Shown here: in pieces, positions 14,530-21,191 of the stretch | Layout of the letters: each line of letters starts with the position of its first letter | Numbering within the stretch: position 1 is the stretch's first letter | Assembly: GCA_035293045.1 (NCBI GenBank) | Contig: DATDOY010000167.1 | Location: 1 to 29,564 of the forward strand | DNA from: DATDOY01 sp035293045 | GTDB lineage: Bacteria > Actinomycetota > Acidimicrobiia > IMCC26256 > JACPCJ01 | Direction of reading: 5' to 3' | Length of the DNA: 29,564 nucleotides | Program-made: the position numbers and the translations under genes | The notes under the pieces: generated by a model | Databases searched by the model: none | What the model saw: only the letters and a program-made list of their open reading frames with translations | What the model was told of the DNA's origin: nothing

Positions 14530-16113
14530 GTGGACGCAGACGCCCCGTCTTCACCCGGTTCTCTCGCCCGCTCCGCGCACGACACCGTCTTCGTCGTCGA
14601 CTTCGGCGCGCAGTACTCGCGTTTGATTGCCCGCCGCGTGCGCGAAGCGCACGTCTACTCGGAGATCGTCCCCTACGACATCAGCGTCGCCGATCTCGTC
14701 GCCCGTCGTCCGAAGGGCGTGATCTTCAGCGGCGGCCCCAAGTCGGTGCACGTGGAGGGCGCGCCGACGATCGACCCGGCCATCTACGACGCCGGTTTTC
14801 CCGTGCTCGGCATCTGCTACGGAAGCCAGCTGATCGCGCAGCAGCTCGGCGGCGAAGTGCGGCGGACGGGCACGGGAGAGTACGGGCGCACGAACGTCTC
14901 GATCACAGGTCGGTCGGTGCTCTTCACCGAGCAGCCCACCGACCAGCAGGTGTGGATGAGCCACGGCGATTCGATCGTGCGGGCGCCCGACGGGTTCGAC
15001 GTGACCGCGATCACCGACGGCACGCCGGTGGCCGCCCTCGAGAGCCCGGAGCGGGCGATCTACGGGGTGCAGTTCCACCCCGAGGTCGTGCACACGCCGC
15101 GGGGCACCGAGATGCTCAAGCGATTTCTGTTCGACGTGTGCGAGTGCCGGCCGACGTGGACGATGTCGTCGGTCATCGAAGAGCAGGTCGCCGCCATCCG
15201 GGCCCAGGTCGGCTCGGAGCGCGTGGCCTGCGCACTCTCGGGTGGCGTCGACTCCGCGGTCGCCGCCGCGCTGGTGCACAAGGCCGTGGGTGAGCAGCTC
15301 ACGTGCGTGTTCGTCGACACCGGGCTTCTGCGAAAGGGCGAGGCCGAGCAGGTCGAGGAGACGTTCCGCCGGCAGTTCCACATCGACCTCATCCACGTGA
15401 AAGCCGGCGACCGCTTCCTCGGAGCCCTCGACGACGTGCTCGATCCCGAGCACAAACGCAAGGCGATCGGCGAGACGTTCATCCGCGTGTTCGAGGAGGT
15501 GGCCCGCGAGGAGCTCGAGTCGGCCCGCTACCTCGTGCAGGGAACCCTCTATCCCGACGTCATCGAGTCGGGGGGCACCGACGACGCGGCGGCGACCATC
15601 AAGTCGCACCACAACGTCGGGGGCCTGCCCGAGGACATGGACTTCGAGCTGATCGAGCCGCTGCGAAACCTGTTCAAGGACGAGGTGCGGGCGGTGGGCG
15701 AGGAGCTCGGGCTTCCCGAAGACATCGTGTGGCGCCAGCCGTTCCCAGGGCCGGGCCTCGCCGTGCGCATCGTCGGCGGCGTCACGCCCGAGCGGCTCGC
15801 GATCCTGCGCGACGCCGACGCCATTGTCCGCGAGGAGATCAAGCGGGCGGGGTTGGAGCGAGAGATCTGGCAGGCGTTCGCCGTGTTGCCCGCCGTCCGC
15901 TCGGTCGGGGTCATGGGTGACGAGCGCACCTACGCCTACCCGATCATCATCCGGGCCGTGACGTCCGATGACGCCATGACGGCCGACTGGGCCCGTCTTC
16001 CCCACGACCTGCTCGAGAAAATGGCGAGCCGCCTCATCAACGAGGTCCCCGGGGTCAACCGGGTCGCCTACGACATCACGTCCAAACCCCCCGGCACCAT
16101 CGAGTGGGAGTAG
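14530..16113 (+). CDS. guaA: GMP synthase (glutamine-hydrolysing)
   Basis: A 527-residue enzyme that converts XMP to GMP with ATP and glutamine. The N-terminal class I amidotransferase domain has VVDFGAQYSRLIARRVRE, FSGGPKSV, GICYGSQL (C96) and FHPEV (H183, E185). The ATP-pyrophosphatase domain has LSGGVDSAV (237-242 core), and the C-terminal dimerisation domain has RQPFPGPGLAVR and the terminal YDITSKPPGTIEWE, the standard GuaA ending. All catalytic residues are present. The start is GTG 14530, giving about 15 extra residues before the fold. It is translated right after guaB3 (six-base gap) and overlaps the propeller gene by ten bases. Confidence 0.97.
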   Translation: MDADAPSSPGSLARSAHDTVFVVDFGAQYSRLIARRVREAHVYSEIVPYDISVADLVARRPKGVIFSGGPKSVHVEGAPTIDPAIYDAGFPVLGICYGSQLIAQQLGGEVRRTGTGEYGRTNVSITGRSVLFTEQPTDQQVWMSHGDSIVRAPDGFDVTAITDGTPVAALESPERAIYGVQFHPEVVHTPRGTEMLKRFLFDVCECRPTWTMSSVIEEQVAAIRAQVGSERVACALSGGVDSAVAAALVHKAVGEQLTCVFVDTGLLRKGEAEQVEETFRRQFHIDLIHVKAGDRFLGALDDVLDPEHKRKAIGETFIRVFEEVAREELESARYLVQGTLYPDVIESGGTDDAAATIKSHHNVGGLPEDMDFELIEPLRNLFKDEVRAVGEELGLPEDIVWRQPFPGPGLAVRIVGGVTPERLAILRDADAIVREEIKRAGLEREIWQAFAVLPAVRSVGVMGDERTYAYPIIIRAVTSDDAMTADWARLPHDLLEKMASRLINEVPGVNRVAYDITSKPPGTIEWE

Positions 16114-17084
16114 GCCGGCGGCGACTCGGCCGGCGTTTCGCCGTTCTGGTCGCTGTCGGCATCACCTGCGTCGCCGTGGCGGTCGCTGCGTTCGGTGTGC
16201 TCTCGGAGTCCGGGCCCCGTTCGCCTCGGATCGTCGCCCGCATTCCCGTCGGCGACGGTCCCGACGACCTCGCGCTCGGCGATGGCGTGTTGTGGCTCAC
16301 GAACCGGGAAGACGGCACGGTGTCCCGCATCGACCTGGTGCGACGCACGGTGACGGGGACGATCGACGTCGGCAAGGGCACCAAGGCGCTCGAACTGGTC
16401 GGGGATTTCCTGTGGGTCGGTGACATCGACGAGCGCGCCCTGGCCATCGTCGATACCCGCACCCGCAAGATTGTCGAGCGGATCCCGCTCTCGGTGTTTC
16501 CCAACGAGCTGGTGCGCGTGGCCGGGACGGTCATTGTCGCCGCCGCCCCCGGTGACGTGCTCGTCCCCGTCGACACGGACACGCGCACGCCGGGGGAGGT
16601 GCTCCGCGTGGGCGGGCTTCCCGAAGACGTGGTCGTGTCCGGCGATCAGGTCTGGGTCGCCAACTCGCGCGACGGCACCGTCACCCGCTCGAGTCTGTCG
16701 ACGGGGGCGATCGAGGTGACCATCGACGTCGGCGCCGAGCCTTCGGCAATGGCGATGAGCGGGAACGCGCTGTGGGTCACGAGTCAGGGCGACGGCGAGA
16801 TCCAGCGCATCGACTCGCGTTCGTCGAAGGTCGTGGCCACCATTCCGGTCTCGGGTATCCCGAGCGACGTGGCGATCGACCAAAGCGGTGTGTGGGTGTC
16901 GGTGTATGGAGGGTCGTCGTCGCGCAAGACCGACCGGCTGCTCCGCATCGATCCGTCGACCAACACCGTCGTCGACGTCGTCGCCGTTCCGAGAATTCCG
17001 AGCGACCTCGTCGTCGCCGATGGCATCGTGTGGGTCTCGTGCTACTCGGAAGACGTCCTCGTTGCCGTCGACGCGGGGGATTGA
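16104..17084 (+). CDS. Anchored seven-bladed beta-propeller (YncE/NHL-like) protein
   Basis: A 326-residue protein with a basic N-terminus (GVGRRRLGRRF) and a hydrophobic segment (about 12-32), so it is probably exported and held in the membrane. Seven repeats of about 40 residues follow the pattern (I/V)xVG-x-P-x-x-(L/V)-x(4-6)-G-x-x-(L/V)-W-V-x-(N/S)..DG-x-(V/I)-x-R-I-D, for example DGVLWLTNREDGTVSRID and NALWVTSQGDGEIQRID. That predicts a closed seven-bladed propeller. Such proteins bind ligands or partners; no catalytic residues can be named. GTG 16104 overlaps the end of guaA by ten bases. It is likely co-transcribed with guaA, but no functional link to purine synthesis is evident. Confidence 0.82.
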   Translation: MGVGRRRLGRRFAVLVAVGITCVAVAVAAFGVLSESGPRSPRIVARIPVGDGPDDLALGDGVLWLTNREDGTVSRIDLVRRTVTGTIDVGKGTKALELVGDFLWVGDIDERALAIVDTRTRKIVERIPLSVFPNELVRVAGTVIVAAAPGDVLVPVDTDTRTPGEVLRVGGLPEDVVVSGDQVWVANSRDGTVTRSSLSTGAIEVTIDVGAEPSAMAMSGNALWVTSQGDGEIQRIDSRSSKVVATIPVSGIPSDVAIDQSGVWVSVYGGSSSRKTDRLLRIDPSTNTVVDVVAVPRIPSDLVVADGIVWVSCYSEDVLVAVDAGD

Positions 17085-17142
17085 GGGGCGTGACCTGTTT
17101 CACGGTGCTCCAGTTGACGCAGCGTCGCAGCGCCGGTGAACC

Positions 17143-17742
17143 ATGGTGATCGTGAATGCGGCCACGACCTGGGGCAGCACGGCACAAGAGCGCGAGCGGG
17201 CGTACCCGTGCGACGCGCACCTGAGCGACGCCCAGGTGGTCTGCTGGCGGGCGGTCGACGTGGACGCGACGCCGGCGACCCTCTTCCGCCGGCTTTGTCA
17301 GCTCCGCGTCGCCCCCTACAGCTACGACTGGGTCGACAATCTCGGCCGCCGCAGCCCGCGTGAACTGACGCCGGGCGTCGGGCACCTTGAGGTGGGACAG
17401 CGATTCATGACCATCTTTGAGCTCATCGAGTTCGAAGATGGGCGCTCGATCACGCTGGCGATGCGGAGAGCGAAGTCGGTGTTCGGCGAGGTCGTGATGA
17501 CCTACGCCGTCGAGGAGCGAGGTCCGAACGTCAGTCGGCTCGTCGCCAAGCTGCGGTGGAAGCTCCCGGGCTTCGGCGGACGACTGCTCGCGCGGCCCGC
17601 GGCCGTCGCCGACCTCATCATGATGCGACGCCAGTTCCTCAACCTGAAGCGCCTCGCCGAAGCGGATGAGCGCGGGACGATCGCCTCGAGGGCGCGGCAG
17701 CCGCAGCGTGGCTCCCTTCTCCCGCCGCCACCGAGGCCGTGA
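17143..17742 (+). CDS. SRPBCC (START/Bet v1-like) family protein
   Basis: A 199-residue protein. The pattern DAQVVCWRAVDVDATPATLFRRLCQLRVAPYSYDWVDN, then a hydrophobic core with GQRFMTIFELIEFEDGRSITLAMR and a long C-terminal helix (RPAAVADLIMMRRQFLNLKRLAE), fits the helix-grip SRPBCC fold, which holds a hydrophobic ligand. No catalytic residues or ligand can be assigned. The tail after about 175 is basic and proline-rich, probably disordered. ATG 17143 has no clear ribosome binding site. It ends in a GTGA overlap with the following GNAT gene, so the two are probably one unit. Confidence 0.75.
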   Translation: MVIVNAATTWGSTAQERERAYPCDAHLSDAQVVCWRAVDVDATPATLFRRLCQLRVAPYSYDWVDNLGRRSPRELTPGVGHLEVGQRFMTIFELIEFEDGRSITLAMRRAKSVFGEVVMTYAVEERGPNVSRLVAKLRWKLPGFGGRLLARPAAVADLIMMRRQFLNLKRLAEADERGTIASRARQPQRGSLLPPPPRP

Positions 17743-18242
17743 CCGGCGGCTTTTCGCCCGGCCGCACGCCGATCCGCGTCCGTGCGAGCGGGGCGGACGA
17801 TCGGGTGTGGATCGCCCGCGCCGCCCGCGACGTCCTCGGGTCGGAGCGCCAGGCGTACCTCGGCCGTGGGCTCTTCGTCGTCACCGAGTTCCCCGCGCTC
17901 GTCGCCGAATTCGACACTGCGCCGGTGGGGTTCCTCGCCTGGGAGATCGAGGGGGAGGTCGCAGAGACGCTGGCCATCGCCTGCACCGAGCGGCGGATCG
18001 GCGCCGGCACGGCGCTCATGGTGGCGTTCCACGAACTGGCCGCCAACGCCGGATGTCGCCGGCTCAAGGTGATCACCACCGATACGAACGCGGGTGCCCG
18101 CGCCTTGTACGAGCGGCTCGGGTACGGGATCGTGGAGGTGCGAACGGGTGCCGTCGACGAGTGCCGGCGCACGCTCAAGCCGGAGATCCCGCCCGACATG
18201 CACGACGAAATCGAGTACGGCCGTCCCCTCGAGGTGCCGTAG
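17739..18242 (+). CDS. GNAT family N-acetyltransferase
   Basis: A 167-residue GNAT starting at GTG 17739, overlapping the SRPBCC gene by four bases. The fold is clear from ETLAIACTERRIGAGTALMVAFHE (acetyl-CoA loop RRIGAGT), then KVITTDTNAGARALYERLGYGIVEVRTGAVDECRR, the usual C-terminal half. The substrate is unknown; the ending LKPEIPPDMHDEIEYGRPL is acidic. No signal peptide. Length is normal. The intergenic stretch beyond its stop holds a palindromic repeat. Confidence 0.85.
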   Translation: MTGGFSPGRTPIRVRASGADDRVWIARAARDVLGSERQAYLGRGLFVVTEFPALVAEFDTAPVGFLAWEIEGEVAETLAIACTERRIGAGTALMVAFHELAANAGCRRLKVITTDTNAGARALYERLGYGIVEVRTGAVDECRRTLKPEIPPDMHDEIEYGRPLEVP

Positions 18243-18263
18243 CCGCCTCCGCGCTCGCCCCGG

Positions 18264-18334
18264 TTTGGTGTGCAGTTTCCGTCGTGACAAAAACGACAAG
18301 TGGGTCGCGGGCACGACGGAAAGTGCACAGCAAA
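18264..18334. repeat. Intergenic imperfect palindrome, copy 1
   Basis: The left arm TGTGCAGTTTCCGTCGTG (18269-18286) and the right arm CACGACGGAAAGTGCACA (18312-18329) pair at 17 of 18 positions; one G faces G. TTTG and CAAA outside them extend the stem. The loop is 25 bases. The arms recur at 26162-26221 with the same mismatch, but the loop there differs. It lies between a GNAT gene and the acyl-CoA dehydrogenase gene and looks like a REP/MITE-type dispersed element. It could also act as an RNA hairpin ending the GNAT transcript, though no T-run follows. Confidence 0.8.
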
Positions 18335-18383
18335 GCGGGGGGACGGAGGAGCGCCTCGGTTTTCGAGTGGGGAGGGGCGCTGA

Positions 18384-18389
18384 TACGTT
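18384..18389 (+). promoter_or_regulatory. Possible -10 element (TACGTT) of the acyl-CoA dehydrogenase gene
   Basis: TACGTT fits TAnnnT and lies immediately before the palindrome at 18390-18407. Transcription from it would begin inside that palindrome, giving a leader of about 30 bases. The -35 is weak (TTTCGA at 18361). Confidence 0.4.
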
Positions 18390-18407
18390 CTTGACCACTC
18401 GGTCAAG
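18390..18407. promoter_or_regulatory. Candidate repressor operator: 18-bp perfect palindrome
   Basis: CTTGACC, four bases (ACTC) and GGTCAAG form a perfect 7+7 inverted repeat 19 bases before the acyl-CoA dehydrogenase start. Its size and symmetry are typical of TetR-family operators, which often control acyl-CoA dehydrogenase genes in actinobacteria. It directly abuts a possible -10 box, so a bound repressor would cover the transcription start. No regulator gene is in the window; the regulator type is inferred. Confidence 0.55.
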
Positions 18408-18426
18408 TTTCTCGTGGGGGGTTCTC

Positions 18427-19680
18427 ATGCGCTGGACGATCGACGACGCACCCGAGCAGGCGGCGTTCCGTACCGAGTTCCGGGACTGGCTCCGCACGGT
18501 CCTCCCCGACGGGTGGGTCGACGCCCTCGACGCCGGAGACGACGACCGTTACGCGGCCGTCCGCGAGGCATCGAACTTCGACCCGTTCTCGTGGATGAGG
18601 GTGATGGGCGAAGCCGGGTACGCGGCGCCACTGTGGCCCAGGGAGTACGGCGGACTCGACGGCGAGTCGTGGATGATCCGCATCGTGCGCGAGGAGTCGG
18701 AGCGCTACCGGCTCCCGACGGTCTCGGTGAACCTGCTCGGCGTCGGCTTGGCCGGCCCGACGATCATCGCCCACGGCAACGACGCGCAAAGGGAGCGGTA
18801 CCTCCGCAAGATCCTCACCGGTGAGGAGATCTGGTGTCAGCTCTTCTCCGAGCCCGGCTCCGGATCCGACCTGGCGTCTCTCGGCACCCGCGCCGAGCGC
18901 GACGGCGACGAGTGGGTTGTCAACGGGCAGAAGGTGTGGACGTCGATCGCGCAGATGTCGCACTTCGGCATGCTCCTGGCCCGCACCGACCCCGACAAGC
19001 CCAAGCACGACGGCCTCACCTACTTCATCCTCGACATGAAGACGCCCGGCGTCGAGATCCGCCCGCTCCGCCAGATGACCGGCAGTTCGGAGTTCAACGA
19101 GGTCTACTTCACCGACGTGCGGGTGCCGGCGGAGAACGTCGTGGGGACCCTGGGTGACGGCTGGCGGTGCGCCCGTACCACGCTGATGAACGAGCGCGTC
19201 GCCCTCTCAGGGATCGCCCTCGACGAAACCGCCTTCCTCGGCGGCGTCCGGAAGGACTCGTGGCAGACCTTCCTCGACGGCGTTCCTCGCCGCGACGACC
19301 CGCAGGTTCGCCAGGCCATCGCCCAGTTCTTCATCGAGCAGCAGGTCAAGGAGATCACGGCCTTCCGGGCGGCGTCGGCTCGCGCCCGAGGCGCCGAGCC
19401 CGGTCCCGAGGGATCGATCGGCAAGGTGTTCAACGCCGAGTTCAACAAGCGCAAGACCGCGTGGGCCGTGAACGCCGGTGGCCCCGTTGCGGTGGCCTGG
19501 GAGGGCACCGACCGATCGTCGGCGGCCCGAGCGCACGCCTTCTTGCGGGCTCGCGCCAACTCCATCGAAGGCGGGACCACCGAGGTGCTGAAGAACGTCA
19601 TCGCCGAGCGCGTCCTCGGGTTGCCACGCGATCCCGAGGTGGACAAGGGCGTCGCCTGGAAGGCGATCAAGAAGAACTAA
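18427..19680 (+). CDS. Acyl-CoA dehydrogenase (FadE family)
   Basis: A 417-residue flavoprotein that oxidises an acyl-CoA at the alpha-beta bond and passes electrons to ETF. Seen: EFRDWLRTVLPDGW near the start, GYAAPLWPREYGG, the FAD/substrate block QLFSEPGSGSDLASL, VNGQKVWTSIAQMSHFGMLLART, the central ALSGIALDE region, and the C-terminal RARANSIEGGTTEVLKN with IAERVLGLPRDP (E381 in EGGTTEV). The pattern resembles actinobacterial FadE enzymes used with branched, long or steroid-derived acyl-CoAs; the substrate cannot be fixed. ATG 18427 was chosen because homology begins there; a G-rich stretch precedes it. It is a single gene, probably controlled by the palindrome upstream. Confidence 0.93.
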   Translation: MRWTIDDAPEQAAFRTEFRDWLRTVLPDGWVDALDAGDDDRYAAVREASNFDPFSWMRVMGEAGYAAPLWPREYGGLDGESWMIRIVREESERYRLPTVSVNLLGVGLAGPTIIAHGNDAQRERYLRKILTGEEIWCQLFSEPGSGSDLASLGTRAERDGDEWVVNGQKVWTSIAQMSHFGMLLARTDPDKPKHDGLTYFILDMKTPGVEIRPLRQMTGSSEFNEVYFTDVRVPAENVVGTLGDGWRCARTTLMNERVALSGIALDETAFLGGVRKDSWQTFLDGVPRRDDPQVRQAIAQFFIEQQVKEITAFRAASARARGAEPGPEGSIGKVFNAEFNKRKTAWAVNAGGPVAVAWEGTDRSSAARAHAFLRARANSIEGGTTEVLKNVIAERVLGLPRDPEVDKGVAWKAIKKN

Positions 19681-19683
19681 CGC

Positions 19684-19730
19684 GTCTGTGGCGCGTTATC
19701 GGGCCATATCCCCGCTAACGCGCCACAGAC
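19684..19730. repeat. Perfect 15-bp inverted repeat after the acyl-CoA dehydrogenase gene
   Basis: GTCTGTGGCGCGTTA (19684-19698) and TAACGCGCCACAGAC (19716-19730) are perfect reverse complements around a 17-base loop, starting four bases after the stop codon. As RNA it makes a strong hairpin and may end the upstream transcript, but no T-run follows on either strand. It is unrelated in sequence to the 18264/26157 palindromes. Confidence 0.8.
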
Positions 19731-19753
19731 ACGGTGGCGGTGACGACGGGGCC

Positions 19754-19759
19754 TAAGGT
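19754..19759 (+). promoter_or_regulatory. -10 element (TAAGGT) of dtd
   Basis: TAAGGT lies six bases before GTG 19766, the same spacing (and the same CGCTCC spacer) as TAGTCT before GTG 10548. It suggests a leaderless dtd mRNA. Confidence 0.5.
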
Positions 19760-19765
19760 CGCTCC

Positions 19766-20203
19766 GTGCGCGCACTCGTGCAGCGGGTGTCGGAGGCGAG
19801 CGTCACGGTGGACGGCGTCGTCGTCGGATCCATCGACCGCGGGCTGTGCGTGTTGATCGGCGTCACCCACGACGACACCGAAGCCACGGCCGCCAAGTTG
19901 GCCGAGAAGGTCTGGCACCTGCGCATCTTCGACGACGACGCCGGGTTCATGAACCGCTCGTCGGCCGACGCGGGCGCGGCGGTGCTCGTGGTGAGCCAGT
20001 TCACCCTCTACGGCGACACCGCCAAGGGCCGGCGCCCGTCGTGGCAGCAGGCGGCTCGGCCCGAGCATGCGGAGCCGCTCGTGACCGCCTTCGGCGCCGC
20101 GCTCGAACGCCTCGGCGCGACCGTGGAGAGGGGCGTGTTCGGGGCGCACATGGACGTCGCGCTCGTCAACGACGGGCCCGTGACGCTCCTCCTCGAGGCC
20201 TGA
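19766..20203 (+). CDS. dtd: D-aminoacyl-tRNA deacylase
   Basis: This 145-residue enzyme hydrolyses D-aminoacyl-tRNAs (and Gly-tRNA-Ala), keeping D-amino acids out of protein. The standard start MRALVQRVSEASVTVDG, the SQFTL motif (77-81, with LYGD after it) and the C-terminal NDGPVT (the cross-subunit Gly-cisPro motif) are all present, and the length is exactly typical. GTG 19766 is supported by both the family N-terminus and the TAAGGT box six bases upstream. It is cytoplasmic and works as a homodimer. Confidence 0.96.
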   Translation: MRALVQRVSEASVTVDGVVVGSIDRGLCVLIGVTHDDTEATAAKLAEKVWHLRIFDDDAGFMNRSSADAGAAVLVVSQFTLYGDTAKGRRPSWQQAARPEHAEPLVTAFGAALERLGATVERGVFGAHMDVALVNDGPVTLLLEA

Positions 20204-20323
20204 TCGAGGACGCTCGCACGATTGAAGCAGGCCCTCTGCGGGTACCAGGGTCGCATGGCGACCCACCTGCGAGCACCGAGTAGCCTGACCGCGCCTTTGC
20301 GGACATCTCCGCATTCTGCGCAT

Positions 20324-20608
20324 ATGCAACGCATCGACTCCTGCCACAGCGTCTGGTTCCTCGACCCCGAGGAGAAGCGCTTTGCCCGCCTCCCGCGCGG
20401 CAGCAAGGCGGACCCCAGCGCGCTCAAGGAGGGGTGGGAGCCGTACTTCGACCATGAGGTGCACGACGACAGCGCGCATGTGCTCGCCCTGAACGAAGGC
20501 AAGACGCGGCTGTTGCGGTTTTTCGAGCACGTCGAGCCGTGCCCCCATTGCGCGCGCGACAAGACCGAGGAGTTCAAGGTCGAGCCCGCGGAGGGCGGGA
20601 CGGCGTAA
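20324..20608 (+). CDS. Hypothetical protein with a CPHC motif (94 aa)
   Basis: A small protein, starting at ATG 20324, that I cannot place in a family. Its sequence opens MQRIDSCHSVWFLDPEEKRFARLPRG and contains an EPCPHCARDK segment (CPHC at 73-76). C7, H8, C73 and C76 could form a metal site, but this is only a guess. Coding bias fits a real gene. The frame stays open to a TTG at 20222, but the upstream part looks non-coding. The 120 bases between dtd and this gene hold no feature I can support except a CATTCT at 20312, a poor match to the -10 pattern, six bases before the ATG. It is convergent with the next GNAT gene. Confidence 0.65.
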   Translation: MQRIDSCHSVWFLDPEEKRFARLPRGSKADPSALKEGWEPYFDHEVHDDSAHVLALNEGKTRLLRFFEHVEPCPHCARDKTEEFKVEPAEGGTA

Positions 20609-20633
20609 CCCCCGAGTCGTCGCGCCCTGCCGG

Positions 20634-21116
20634 TCAGTCCGGCACGGGCTTCACGAATCGGTATTCCACGGTGCGGCTCAGGTCGTGGAGTTCCCGGGTG
20701 TCGGCCTGTCGCTCGTAGCCGAGCCGCTCGTAGAGACGGTGGGCGTCCTCGAACCGTGTGTCGCTCCACAGCTCGATGCGGTTCGCACCTCGCGAGGACG
20801 CCTCGGCCTCGACGACTTCCACGAGCCGCGTCCCGAGCCCTCGACGCCGCCACGTGGGATCGACGTACAACTTTCGCAGCATCACCCCGCCGTCCTCGCC
20901 GGGGCTGAGGGCGACCGATCCGAGAACACGCCCGCCGAGCACGGCCACCCACCACCGACCGTCGGGGATGGCGGCCCCGGGCGCCAACAGCTCCGGCTCC
21001 TCGCCGTGGACGTCGAGCACGCACCCCGGGTATTGCGCCCAGCACCGGGCGACGAGGGCGATCAAGTCGAGCGAGTCGTCGTCGCGCGCGTCTCGGATCT
21101 CGACGGTCGGGGTCAC
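20634..21116 (-). CDS. GNAT family N-acetyltransferase
   Basis: A 160-residue acetyltransferase. VEIRDARDDDSLDLIALV opens the fold; VMLRKLYVDPTWRRRGLGTRLVEVVEAEA has the acetyl-CoA loop RRRGLGT, and ELWSDTRFEDAHRLYERLGYER is the usual C-terminal block. The substrate is unknown. Two starts are possible: ATG 21152, which adds twelve residues (a Cys-rich MFACEAALRCGV), or GTG 21116. I chose GTG 21116 because a minus-strand TACGAT box ends eight bases before it and lies within the longer frame. It is divergent from pcrA. Confidence 0.83.
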   Translation of the reverse strand: MTPTVEIRDARDDDSLDLIALVARCWAQYPGCVLDVHGEEPELLAPGAAIPDGRWWVAVLGGRVLGSVALSPGEDGGVMLRKLYVDPTWRRRGLGTRLVEVVEAEASSRGANRIELWSDTRFEDAHRLYERLGYERQADTRELHDLSRTVEYRFVKPVPD

Positions 21117-21124
21117 GACGCCGC

Positions 21125-21130
21125 ATCGTA
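21125..21130 (-). promoter_or_regulatory. -10 element (TACGAT) of the GNAT gene
   Basis: On the minus strand, TACGAT ends eight bases before GTG 21116. It decides the start of the GNAT gene if transcription is leaderless. The same hexamer serves the divergent pcrA. Confidence 0.45.
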
Positions 21131-21176
21131 GGGCAGCCTCGCAAGCGAACATCAGTGCGCTGTCATGGGCCGCCGG

Positions 21177-21182
21177 TACGAT
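21177..21182 (+). promoter_or_regulatory. -10 element (TACGAT) of the helicase gene
   Basis: TACGAT lies nine bases before ATG 21192. Transcription starting about seven bases after the box would exclude the alternative ATG at 21165 and give a nearly leaderless mRNA beginning at 21192. Confidence 0.45.
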
Positions 21183-21191
21183 GACCGAGCC

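Noticed and set aside
14551..16005. 484-residue open frame antisense to guaA
   Set aside because: Lies wholly within guaA, lacks any recognisable domain, and its composition is that expected of the reverse strand of a GC-rich gene.
16113..16135. Terminator after guaA made from repeated GCCGGC
   Set aside because: The six-base palindromes can pair, but they lie within the coding start of the propeller gene and have no T-run.
18264..18334. CRISPR repeat or tRNA-like structure at the palindromes
   Set aside because: Only one unit at each site, no regular spacers and no cas genes; it has neither a cloverleaf nor a T-loop consensus.
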